From assembly GCA_035610365.1 (NCBI GenBank), contig CM069436.1:85375912-85439911 (forward strand): DNA of 64,000 nucleotides, written 5' to 3'. Below the pieces are notes generated by a model, which saw nothing but the letters and a program-made list of their open reading frames with translations, was not told where the DNA came from and ran no database searches. Below, piece after piece: positions 46,946 through 58,080 of the stretch. A program made the position numbers and the translations under genes. The stretch's first letter is position 1. Every line of letters starts with the position of its first letter. This DNA is from Aquatica leii (lineage: Eukaryota > Arthropoda > Insecta > Coleoptera > Lampyridae).

Positions 46946-49674
46946 ATTAAAAAATATATTTGTTATCCGAACCGTTACTTGTAATAAAAATTTTACAAAA
47001 AATATGCATTAAAAAAAATTAAATAAATTACATTAAGTCGTTATTACGTTATATAAATAAAAACGCATAGAAAAATAGCAAAATTATTTTCAACATGAAA
47101 ATTTTGTCATAAATTGTTTTTAGATAAGCAATGTAATTTATTAAAGCTTTTGAATGTTTTTTATTAGATGACAGAATGAAGAATAAAAAAACTTGATAAA
47201 ACACGTAGTACGTCTAAAAACTTGCAAGTTTTAATTTTAATAAATTATTTATTTTTGTAACAAAATTATCTTTTTTACTTAATATTGTACAATTTTTTTT
47301 TAAATTCAAGTTTATTTTTAAATTGTTTTCTTAAAAATCTGAGTTTTTACAATATAAATTATACTGCGTTAATAAAAATGCATAAGCCAAGTATTAGAGC
47401 TTTTTCAGAATCTCGTGAACTGTGATGCTGTAATCGGTTGTAAGTAAACTTATTTTTATTTAATGTATAAATATGTGGTTATTTTTAAATTAATAACAAT
47501 TTTCGTAGGCGTGCTTGTCGTTTAAAACTTTTTTAAGATTCACTTAGCCTTACCAACAAATGTTTAATTTATTAATTCTGATTTTTGACTCAACGTCACA
47601 GTGCACGACATCAGAAAACATCTCTACCCTTATTGCGAATTCGCCGGAGTGTTATGTTTACCAAAATTAAAAACAAACCGTTATAAAAACAAATTAATTA
47701 ATAAAGCTTAGTTTAAATCAGGACCTAAAACCAAAAAAATGTATGTAACAGAACAAAATTGAAAACAAAACTGCTTTATACAAATACGTTTGTTTTTAAC
47801 AAACGCAAATGTTAAAACTATTTTTAATTATTATCAATTTGTTACAAAACTTATTGAAATTGATTTACAAAATTTTAGTAGTAAGATTAAGCCACAACTT
47901 AACGTAAAATGATAATACTTTATTAGTTTATTAAGTTACTAACAAAGTCGTTATTCAGCAAGAAACGGGTAATGACTAAAAGTAATTTCTTTGAAAAGAT
48001 CTTTTTAATTAACGAGAACTTAATTATAGGATTCTTTACTAAACGTTGTGTTACTGACGTTATCTACTTTTCTTCTTTCAATCTAATAATAATGATGTCC
48101 ATCTACTTGTAATGTAATTTGTTGCGTAATTTAGTTTATTTAACTAAACATTATTTATTAATAAATTTTAAAAAAACACCCACAAAACAGTAAATGTAGC
48201 TGTACACTACAAATCATTATTGATTACAAGAAATGAATGTACACCAACTATTTCTAAGCTTTCAGACAAAAGTAATATTGAAACTTTATAATTAACGTAT
48301 GAAGTTTATGAATAGAGTTGTGCTTATAAGCTTATTACTCGTTAGTTTAGTGTATTGTGCAATGCTTTTGAATTAATTTATTATTTCGTTATTAATTTTA
48401 TAAACAATGCAAAGAGTATGCGCTTGTTTTAATAAACTAAAGTTATTATCTTATTAAACAATACATTTATTTTAATATACTAATATATATATATGTATTA
48501 AAGTAAAAACGTTTACCGAAATTAAACTTAAGAAGAAGATAGTGACAAATTGATATCTACTCAATGTAATAAAAAAAATTTATACGGGTGTTGTATCCGT
48601 ACTTGTATTGGAACTAAAGGCAATAATGTCAGACATAATAAATGTAAAATATAAATCTTTTTTTTAATAATACGTGGAATGTTGTAAAGTTTCGAGTTTT
48701 GTACATATGCAATACAACAAAGTTTAATAATATACATCGCTTTAGCTAACAAAATGCGTAAACATTAATCAAGTTACATTTCTAAGAAACGTGAAAAATT
48801 GAACTGAGAAAAACTGAAACATTATTAGTTTACACATTAACAAATTATGTAACAAAATAAGTAACGTTTTAAAAAAGTATTAGTTACAACAACGTTTTTC
48901 TTTAATATTGATTTTTGACTTAATTTTTTGTTGTTGATTTGTTACTTAAAATATAATAAAAACAGTTCTAAATTTTATCATTTGTATTTAACTTTTGAAA
49001 TTTATAAACATCAGTTTGATTATTTTGATAACCTTACAAGTAGTAACTAATACTAAATGTAGTTTAAATAGTTAAAAATCAATAAATATCAGTATTTTTC
49101 TTTTAATAAATTATGTATTTGTTTTGATTTATATAAAATTTTACCAACTTTAGTCAATATTTGTATTTTATTGTTTTTGTTTGTTTTGGTTCTTTGTATG
49201 TGTTTTATTAAATTTTATTTATTGATTTCATGTTGAAACGGTTGATTTAATAAATTTTAATGTTAATTTTAAAACGGATACAGGACGGGTTTAATTTAAA
49301 GGAACGTTACTGTTACGTTGCGTTCATTTCTCTTTCCTATTACACCATTTTTAACAGGAAAACCAAATAAGCACATTAATTTTAAAAATTATTTTTTATG
49401 GTATAATATTGAACGTAAATTTAATTATTTTCAAATATTTTACTTTTACAATTTTTTTTAATTTAGGAATTTACTTCTATTTTTATTAGAATCCTCGATT
49501 TTAGATAAATGTGTAAAATTGTCTACGACTATAGTTTTGTCACATGTAATATTTATTTTTATCACTACTTCGGAAGGTGTATAACCATATTTATACAAAA
49601 TGCAAATACTCGGAAAATACTTTGTTACATGCCAAAATTAACACAAAGTCACTGCCTGAAATGAAGTAACATAA
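46946..49674. other. Long AT-rich gap without recognised gene
   Basis: No coding or structural signal beyond AT-rich noise. A 31-nt block between TTTTTCAG and GTAAGTA at about 47409-47439 looks like a micro-exon but lacks any partner. Confidence 0.5.
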
Positions 49675-49960
49675 ACGGGGTTGTGCCACTAGCTCAATGG
49701 AGAAGGGGGTGGATTATAATTAAAAGTTTCGTGATCGAAATGGATTAACTTGTCGAAAATACAAAATCGAAAAGTAATAATGTCGAAATCAAAGGGCGCC
49801 AGGAAGGAGTAAAGCTTAATGGACTTCTGACCCTTGCCAACCACAAGTCCGCTTCTGTAGAATACACCCTAAACGGACTTACCTTATAGAGTGTATTTCG
49901 CTAAAATCTGAAATAAGCTAACAAAGTTGCACACGCGGAGGCCGACGGAATTAAAAGCTC
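49675..49960 (+). repeat. SINE-like segment with Pol III A and B boxes
   Basis: TAGCTCAATGG at 49690-49700 fits the A-box consensus TRGCNNARNGG. GTGATCGAAATGG at 49731-49743 is a weak B box (consensus GGTTCGANNCC) at tRNA-like spacing (41 bp start to start). A less AT-rich body of about 200 bp follows, ending in AT-rich sequence. Suggests a tRNA-derived SINE; a second copy was not seen in the window. Confidence 0.35.
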
Positions 49961-50454
49961 TTTACATTTAACAAATTTAACATTTATTGATTGAATAAAA
50001 CAAACTGAATAAAATAATTGAATTGAAAGTATCAAAATTAATTACAAAAAAAAAAATCAGTAACAAAAGATACGTGCATGCACGTTTGATCAAAACAAAT
50101 TTAAAGTTAATGAGATAAATACACAAACAAAATAATAAAATACAAAATACAGAATTTAAAGAAATAAAACAGCACAAATTAATACATCTTAATTCATCTA
50201 AAATCACGGCCGTGTGCGCGTCGAAATAACTCAAAAACAAAATGAAATAAACTTATAAACTAATATATATAATTTGAATCGATAATTCGGTCCCGTTTAA
50301 TAAATTTTTAATTCGGGATTATAACACAGTTCCGCCAAATACGGACCTTAATTAGTTACATTAGCGTTAACTACGAGACACTTGTAATACTTTTTCTTAA
50401 AATTCAAAGCTTTTAACACTTAATCGCGTAAACAAAAATTTCACATATCAATAG

Positions 50455-50736
50455 ATGGTGCAAAATAAATACCTTGAATTATTTGTAGTCGGGCTTTTGG
50501 TTAGCGTAGGCCAGCAGACGTCCGCAACCTCGATAGGGTACCAAATCCAGATGAATAATTTACCAACGGAAGATTTATTATTGATCCGCCCCCAAGGCAA
50601 AAGATATGAGATTGCGAAACAAACTCACGCACAAATTCACTTAACGATACATACTAACTTAATTCGGAAAACAGTGATCTCCATGAACCGTAATTACGAA
50701 AAGGAAAGTTTTGTTTTCCACTTAAAGAATCACTGA
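50455..50736 (+). CDS. Unidentified 93-codon open frame with possible signal peptide
   Basis: Starts MVQNKYLELFVVGLLVSVGQ, a Lys then a hydrophobic stretch ending in QQTSATS that resembles a signal peptide, and continues YQIQMNNLPTEDLLLIRPQG. The surrounding 49.7-51.6 kb is less AT-rich than its neighbours. It may be a remnant of a retroelement envelope-like gene or a secreted host peptide exon. No motif decides, and downstream frames are broken. Confidence 0.25.
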   Translation: MVQNKYLELFVVGLLVSVGQQTSATSIGYQIQMNNLPTEDLLLIRPQGKRYEIAKQTHAQIHLTIHTNLIRKTVISMNRNYEKESFVFHLKNH

Positions 50737-53532
50737 ACCATTTTCATTTACTTCCGCGGTAACTACTAGAAAAGGTGAATTATCACCCGCGATAACTACA
50801 TTCTGACGACTGTCAACCAACTAACTTCGGACTCTCTTCATTTACCAAAATCACATCTATATATCAACTTTTTTCGACTACCCTTTCCACAAAGGCTGTG
50901 TTCGAAACTTCAAGAACCAAAACACTCTCATTAAGAAGTGTGATAAAGAGACAATCAGTCCCCATTACGTCATATTCATAGCATTTGGACACGGCATTTC
51001 GCTTATACGTGAAAATGTCAAATTGACAAAATATTATATTACAAGAATTTAAACTGCCTAATAAATTAAGATAATGACTTAATTTTTCCACGTAATCTAA
51101 ACGATTGACACAAAGAAATCAAAGTACGACTGTACTGAGAATGCACTTGTACAAAGAACTTTTGAACCAACTTAAAACAAACAAACGGCGAAAATATAAT
51201 TAATTACGATTATATCCCAGAAAGGAAACATAAATTACAACTGGAATTCTCAACAAACCAAGTGAAATACTTAATAAACAAAATCGCAAAATCAGATGGT
51301 TCACGGCGTAACAAAATACAAAACTTTATCAACAATTTAAATTGTAGCTTTGAATTTAAAAAAAAAAACGTAAAATAACTTATTAAACTCAATCTAAAAT
51401 CACATTAAAACAAATTCAGAATACTGTGTCCATTACCAAAGATTACTCAAACAACCAATCGAATTTTAAACGATGGTTACACCGAGCTAACAAATCGAGA
51501 AGAAAAAAAAAATGTAAAAGAAAAGAAAACGCAAATTCAGCCAGCTGAATCTATTTATGGGGTCTGTCATAAAAGAAAACTGCTGACTTTCAAACGTAGG
51601 TCACAACTTTCAGAACGTCCGATAGACTAAATTTTTTGGGCTACCTTTTATATTATAAATTTGTTAAAATCAGTTACTCAAGTATTGATTTTTAATAAAA
51701 TTTAATAACATATGTTGTAAACGTGTAATGACGACATTCAATTGTTTTTAAAATTAATTTTACAATTACATAGTTTTATTACAATTTAACTTACATGAAA
51801 ATAATACTATTATTCCTTCTAGCAATTTTAAGGTAGAAGCAATTTTATAATATTTGTTTAGAAAATTATTGTTTGTGTTATTGTAAACAATATCACAGAG
51901 AATGTATGTTAATAAATCTGACAAAATGAGAGATGACGTAAAAAAATGAAGATTGTTAATGTCAACTTCTAGTTATTCTTTACTTTACTGGCTTAAGCCG
52001 GAAAAGTAAATTTCCGGTTAAATATGTTGCCTGAAAAATACATCAAAACAGACTGAAGCACAAAATAGTTATTTATTTAACGAGTTCTTGTGTAAATTGG
52101 GCGTTTTTTTACGAGTAGGCATTTTTAAACCCAAGTGAAACAAAGTTTTAAAATCACTAAGAAAGAAACGCCTAATTCAGACAGGAGAAAGTTTAATACA
52201 ACATTTTAATGTTTGAACGAAGGTTACGACGCTCTCAAAGTTTTAAAACCTCTTAAAAATAGTATGACGTTTAAGTTGACAAATGCACAAAAATTGTCAA
52301 ACACGGTGTGCAAAAGAAAAAAGTTAACATTTATGACAGTTAAACACATAAATAAATAATAAATTAACAACGTCAAATGTTTCGCAAACTGTTTTTTTAT
52401 GATTTTGCTTTTAAAAACAACTAAGATGTCTATGTGTAATAGAATTAAAAATTGTTTTTTATTAGAATCTTAAATTGGTTTTATTAGATTTTTGTGCAAT
52501 GAAAAAAGTTTATACTCAAACACACTCAAGTGACTTTTTTTGGGTGCTTTTTAGAATACATCCATTTAGTTGTAATTAACAGACATTTTTTTGTCCTTAT
52601 GTTAAAAAAACCTTTTATGGTTTCTCTCCTTGTATTCATTTGGCTCAGTTTAAAATCCGTTGCTAGCTCTTGTTCTCTTTTTTTTCCGGCAACGTCTACG
52701 CATTTGCACTTGACAAATAAGCTAAAAATTTAGCATTTTATTTAAGTTCGAACATAGTAGAACTTTTCTTTTTATGATGTATATTTAGAAAAATTCTTTT
52801 TATTTATTAAGATTTTTTTACTTGTGTACCGAAATCGTCAATTTGCAAAATTATGGTAATAATGAATTTAAAATGCCCTAATACGTTACGCACGTGATCT
52901 TAATTACTTATAAATTAATTATCCATTACTTTATGAATAGTTACTGTTTTGGTTAGTTCCGGAGATGTTCGTTTATGCCGCTTTTAAAAAAACAAGCACG
53001 TATTTGTTTGTGAGCTATGCGGATATAAACGCAACTTTGCATAAGTTTAGCGCAGTATGTTATAAATTTGTACCAAGAAATCGGTTAGAAATTCATATTA
53101 ACAAATAAAATTTATTAGGACGTGGAATTCGCGTAGACTTACCCTAAAACAGTCAGTACAGTACTTAAAAAAATTGAAAAAGTTGTCAGAAGGTAACCGT
53201 AATGCTGATGAACGTCCATTTGAAATGAAGAATTTGATAGATATATTCTCAGTGAAAATGGGAAGGGATTTGTAATTAGGGAATATAACAATTCCGAATC
53301 CGACAATGGTAAAACAAATTTTAGTCCTCAACTATCTATTTCCACAAAAACTATAAAAGGTAAAAAAACACGTGTAAACATTTGTATTGTAGGTAGACCT
53401 AAATTCAAGAATTTGTTGTAAATTAAATTAGATTTACTAATTAAAGCAAAAAATTTTTACTGTTAGTTTAAAATGAAAACAAAACAAAAAATACTAGTCA
53501 CAAATGAAAACTGTCTCATCATTATCACTATT
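50737..53532. other. Gap without recognised gene
   Basis: 50737-51600 is moderately AT-rich with no readable frame, and the rest is AT-rich. A hairpin CCGGAAA/TTTCCGG lies at about 52003-52022. The stretch 53150-53270 (+) translates to LKKLKKLSEGNRNADERPFE but could not be assigned. Confidence 0.4.
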
Positions 53533-53617
53533 AATGTCAGTACATGAATTATGAGCTTATTTTTGACAGGTTAAACAGACAACCCAACCTTCAGTTAATT
53601 TTAGATAAAAATCTAAA
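53533..53617 (+). repeat. 85-bp direct repeat, copy 1
   Basis: Matches 54267-54351 with about eight differences; begins AATGTCAGTACATGAATTAT and ends GATAAAAATCTAAA. Confidence 0.92.
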
Positions 53618-53654
53618 GGGAATAATGCAAATTACATCATTGGTAAATACAAAA

Positions 53655-54250
53655 AAAATACACGAAATAATAATAAGATAATCGATTTTTGCGTTCAAAA
53701 TAGTAGTAATTAGTAGATATTTTAAACAAAAGAATGCTTACAAGTAGGTACACAAAAAAAGTCAAAAATAAAGAAGAAAAATCAATTACAGATTATCTAT
53801 GAATGCAAAGGGCTAACAAAGGAAAGTAAAAAACGCGACAACAAAAAGCTCACAAGAATCAATAAAAATATACAAGATAGACAACAAAAAAATAGCACAA
53901 AAATGCAAAGAAATATTTAAAAAAAAATACTAAACCTACAAGTAAACATATATCGCAAATATCGAATTCAAATAGAACTAGTATAACGAAGCGTTGCTAG
54001 GCACAGCTAGAAAAATATGTGGTGCAATAAAAAAATAGAAATTAACATAAAAACCAGTCGGCTAAAAAGAAACAAATACAAGAAAAACTTAAAAGAAGAA
54101 ACACAAGAAACAAAGAAACAAACTTTCATGCAAACCAAAAAGTCTTCTACAAGACCCTCAAAAACACAAACACGGAAAATTGACAAGCAGATATTAAACA
54201 TTTCAAATATAAAAATAGAAATATTTACTAAAGAAAAGCAGGTAGAAGCA
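53655..54250 (+). pseudogene. A-rich LINE-like linker remnant
   Basis: Very A-rich, Lys-rich coding on the plus strand in mixed frames: KNMWCNKKIEINIKTSRLKR, RNTRNKETNFHANQKVFYKT and LKNTNTENWQADIKHF. The pattern (basic region, then N-x-Q-K-x-F-Y-x-x-L) resembles the linker between endonuclease and RT in one group of animal LINEs. RT motifs themselves are absent, so family placement is tentative. It is bracketed by the 85-bp direct repeats. Confidence 0.35.
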
Positions 54251-54266
54251 TAAAAAAATCAAAATC

Positions 54267-54351
54267 AATGTCAGTACATGAATTATGAGCTTATTTTTGA
54301 CAGCTTAAACAAGCAACCCATCTTTTAGTTAAATTTGGATAAAAATCTAAA
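54267..54351 (+). repeat. 85-bp direct repeat, copy 2
   Basis: Second copy, 734 bp downstream of the first, same orientation. Confidence 0.92.
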
Positions 54352-55393
54352 CAGTACAGGCACTGAGCATTACCATCTTTACTGTCACTTAGTTTTTTTT
54401 ATTTGATTTTTTGGCAATGTTGGGATCCATTTTTGACATTTTTACCATTATGTTAATTTTTTTTTATTTCTTTATTGGAACGGTTTATTCTTATTCTGGT
54501 GGGTTACGCCCTTTCTTTACATGGTGCTAATGACAGAATGGTCGTGTTTTTTCGCCCTCTTGGCGGTTGTTTGGTTTCTTTAGAAACAGAAGGTAAAGAG
54601 AAGAGATAATTAAGAAACTTAAGAAATAAAATGTTTGTTTTACTGGTGTTCTGGGTTTTGTAGAATCTTGAAGTAAAGGAGTCGATGGTAAGTTGTTTGG
54701 TGCAGGATCCAATCTTGATGAGCAATTTGGTTGTGAATTAATAACAGTGTTGCCACTGCATTTACAGTTGTTTTTAGTAGTATTGTTATTGTATTTGGCG
54801 TCTAAAGCATCTCTACTGATTTGTCATTGGATCGACTTATATCAGTAACTGATTAAAAAACCGTTAATCGCAGTTTTGATTTTGGCTGATTTAATAAATG
54901 TAGTTTTAAATAATGTTGATATTTGAGTTAAAGTGACTATTTTTTCTGAATTGTTAGGTAATTATTGTTGCACTTCAAGTTTGTAATAAATGCTTAAAAG
55001 TTTTATTAGACTTAAGTTTATATATTGTAAAGTTTCTTATTATTTTTAAAATTAACTAATTTATTTATACTTTTACTAAAAATATGTACACGTTTAAACT
55101 AACCGAACTAATTAAATCTAAGGACATTTGATAAAAAACACTTACACTATAATTTATGTATAACACTATCACTTACACGAAGATAAAGTCCGCGTATAAC
55201 TTCTATTTATTTAAACACTAACGCTTGTTTACATTAAAGTCACGTACAAGGTCATACACCGTAGATTATCGCACACGCGTTAATCAATTATTTATTTAGA
55301 TTTGAATAATCTTCTTAACACTGCTGTCTTCGAATTACGAGAAGTAATTGACCTACGATTTGTTTGTACCGCATTTATACATTTCTGCAAACA
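54352..55393. other. Gap without recognised gene
   Basis: 54500-54725 has two overlapping minus-strand open frames (one Pro/Thr-rich, LDPAPNNLPSTPLLQDSTKP) that I cannot assign. The remainder is AT-rich. Confidence 0.4.
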
Positions 55394-55462
55394 TTCTAGA
55401 AACCTCTACATTTTTTCGTGAACGTTCTAGACGTGGATAAAAAGTACGGGAACGTTCTCGAA
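55394..55462. promoter_or_regulatory. Cluster of heat-shock elements
   Basis: Three HSF-type sites in 69 bp: TTCTAGAA (55394-55401), GAACGTTCTAGAC (55420-55432) and GAACGTTCTCGAA (55450-55462). The last is a perfect GAAnnTTCnnGAA trimer. A TATAATGG word follows at about 55491. The target could be a host promoter or a retroelement LTR; no coding region is attached. Confidence 0.45.
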
Positions 55463-56716
55463 ATTTACAAAAACAAATGTTTCAATATCTATAATGGTAC
55501 CACACCGGATTGCTTTTTCTTGCAAAAAAATTAGCATCGGGAGCATAAAAGTACCGGATGCAAAAAGGCGCACTTCAACAGTAACTGTTTGACCAAACCC
55601 AACTGCAGTTAAAGTCCTTACTTTCCAATTTCTTTTTATTGCAATAAATTTTGAGTAGCTTTTTGGATTGATTTAAACTCCAGTTTTCTTATAGTTGTAT
55701 ATGCAATCTACTGTGAGTTTGTATTTGTTTATACATTATCTTAATAATTAAAAAAAAACGCGTTATTGCAAGGCAATTAAAGCTTAATGCACGCGCACCA
55801 AGTGTTGTTTCTGGTTTTTTCGGCACAATGTTGGATACCTTTTCATAAACTTATACATCCGGTCTAGCCGTGCCATGTCAGTTTTTTGATTAGACTTATT
55901 TGAACAATTATTTTAAATAGTTATCTGAAACATCCAAAGCTTGTTACTGTTAGACTAAATAACCTTGGTTCCATGTTTTTTAAATACTGTTTTAATTCTG
56001 TTTCTTTTTCTTTGGTAAAAGCGCACAAAATGTTTTCTTTATTTTTGTGTGTTTTAAAATTTTCCCCTAATTTTTTTCTTCTAAATATATCTTTGAAGTG
56101 CTATACGTGATATGAAAAACAGATTGAACAGCATTGTTCATTGAATCTTCAAACAAACTTTACTAACCTGTTTTTCAGTTATAGTTACGGACCATCTAAA
56201 AACGAAAATTACATTGAAAATTTAAAATAGCATGAGTATTTTAATAGGGACAAAGCGGACAAACTGTGCATTTTACCCCAGTCCACTTTGCTCCAAGAGC
56301 AACAAATATTCTGTCAGAAAATTCAAACAAAATTGATAAAAAAGTGTGTGAAATACTCAGAAACATTCTATTGTCATAAAAACTCGAGACTAACTAAACT
56401 GTTGATTTATCCAAACCATGATACGTTTTTATAAATGCAATTGCAACATTGCAGTTTTTGGTAACGTACGAACACACTGGGATATTTTGAGGATAGTGCC
56501 CGTTCTACTCCGAGCGCCCTCTTGCTACAATTTTCCACTACTTTACCAGTTCGTTGTTGGTAAAGCAGCTAGCAAAAAAAATATTACGTTAGTGTGAATA
56601 GTAAATTGTTCTATAAGAAAATATCCAAATTTTGTATAAAAAAAAAACAAAGAACGGAACCATATTCAACGATCGTGTTAGTTGATAAGGGTATTATTAC
56701 TAATTAGCAAACCAAA
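55463..56716. other. Gap without recognised gene
   Basis: Mixed AT-rich sequence. The last part (56480-56700) probably belongs to the piggyBac relic that follows but is unreadable. Confidence 0.4.
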
Positions 56717-57173
56717 CCAAATATGAATGTACTACTTTTAAGCACATTTCACTCCAACGTAGTAATATATAAGCAGAGAAAAAACCAACAACGATAAAAT
56801 GTTATAATAACACCAACTGTCGCGTAGACCAAATGGCAAGAAAATATTCTTTTGCAGCAGGCTTACGTAGATGACCCCCGTCCACGTGTTTTATAATATC
56901 GTAAACTTTACAGCAATCAACAGATAATTTACAAAACTACAACTGTTACGAATATGTCAAAAAGGGTTTTTATTTTAAAAGTCACTTTGAAACTCCAAAA
57001 GAATACATAAAAAAACAAAATTCTGAGAGCATGAGACAATACAAACGGTTAATCAAGTTCACAAAATTGACACGTGCCAAATTTTAAAATGTAAAAGAAA
57101 CAAAACCAAGGAATTGTGTGCAATAGTTGTAAAATGTAACAAATATGTTTGTGAAAACTATGTCGAAGCTGTG
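56717..57173 (+). pseudogene. piggyBac transposase relic 2 (C-terminal half)
   Basis: One frame reads NMNVLLLSTFHSNVVIYKQR, KKPTTIKCYNNTNCRVDQMA and RKYSFAAGLRR, then TGA where the family has Trp. The next frame gives VFYNIVNFTAINR, and later FETPKEYIKKQNSES. Finally a Cys-rich tail reads CKRNKTKELCAIVVKCNKYV and CENYVEAV. The order YNNTKGGVDxxDQM - YSxxxGLRRWP - VFYNxxxxxAIN - Cys-rich end is that of piggyBac. It differs too much from the relic at 13495-14566 to be a recent copy of it. Four or more disabling changes. Confidence 0.75.
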
Positions 57174-57779
57174 GAGAATTTTTTTACTAGTTTGGATTAC
57201 CAAAAAATAAATAATATACAAAAATTTTATTATTGGCATAAACCGATTAAAAATTCAACCGATAGTTGTAATCTTTAATTTTTTCTTGGTAATCAATTTT
57301 CAGCTTTTAGGAATGTTTATAACGTTACTAACACTAGCAACAGTTTGAACTGTAAGTTGCTACTGTAATAAAAAATTACTCCGAATAAAGAACGTATGAT
57401 AAAGGTAAAAATAATAATTTGACCACGGCAGCAATCGTAAGCACAGACCTCTGGGTGTGAGTTTGAATGAAAATAAATACAAAGACGTGAACTCCGTTAA
57501 TTTATTAACTATAACTTAATATACTATTTACATTAGAGAACAATGAACAATATTTGAATTAAACATATTAGAAATAAAACAGGATTTAAAATAAAATATT
57601 AGGGCGCCAACCACCTTTAAATTGGTGATAAAAACGTAAAATCTTACATCTAATTATTAAATGATATTAAATGCAAAAATAGTAAACGGTTAATTTGTTA
57701 TCGAGTGAAAAGTTTTAATAACTGAATTTAATTGCTTGAATGTAAAATGTACTATTAGTATTAATTCCAGTTGACTCAC
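57174..57779. other. Spacer without recognised gene
   Basis: AT-rich. A GGGCGCCAACCACC word at 57602-57615 resembles a retroelement primer-binding region but has no element around it. Confidence 0.35.
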
Positions 57780-58080
57780 CACATGATATGACGTTATCGT
57801 ATAGCTTCTATCTTTAGCACATACTTTGTTGTAGTGATAAAATTCTTCTAAAGGAATGTAGATTTCCAACCACACCAGCAAGCATAAAACCAATGTATAA
57901 ATCCAATGACGGAAAATCCAGTAATTAAAAGACAAAACCAAAATAAATGATCCGGTAAAAGAAAAGATCCAGAATAAAAAGTAAAAAACCCTAAATATAA
58001 ATAATTAGAATGGTTTTTTGAATGACATGCTGTACTCACGCTGCGTAGCAACGGCCTTCAAAATAAATTCCTTTGTCTAA
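57780..58080 (-). CDS. Two candidate exons of a host membrane protein
   Basis: Minus strand: exon a (58040-58080, 41 nt) lies between CGCAATAG and GTGAGTAC. A 49-nt intron (57991-58039) contains TTCTAAT, a good branch-point word, and ends ATATTTAG. Exon b (57780-57990, 211 nt) ends at GTGAGT. Joined, they give exactly 84 open codons: LDKGIYFEGRCYA, then AVFYFLFWIFSFTGSFILVL, SFNYWIFRHWIY, TLVLCLLVWLEIY and EEFYHYNKVCAKDRSYTITS. Two hydrophobic segments are followed by a polar, Tyr-rich tail. The family is not recognised. Four splice signals and frame agreement argue against chance, but flanking exons are outside what I could find. Confidence 0.45.

Noticed and set aside
47402-47440. 31-nt micro-exon between TTTTTCAG and GTAAGTA
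   Set aside because: No neighbouring exon or frame support; such words arise often in AT-rich sequence.
54017-54253. 78-codon Lys-rich plus-strand frame as a host gene
   Set aside because: Lys richness follows from A-richness, and the pattern fits a LINE linker remnant better; called as such with low confidence.
57598-57620. Retroelement primer-binding site (GGCGCCAA word)
   Set aside because: No LTR pair or coding region of fitting orientation adjoins it.
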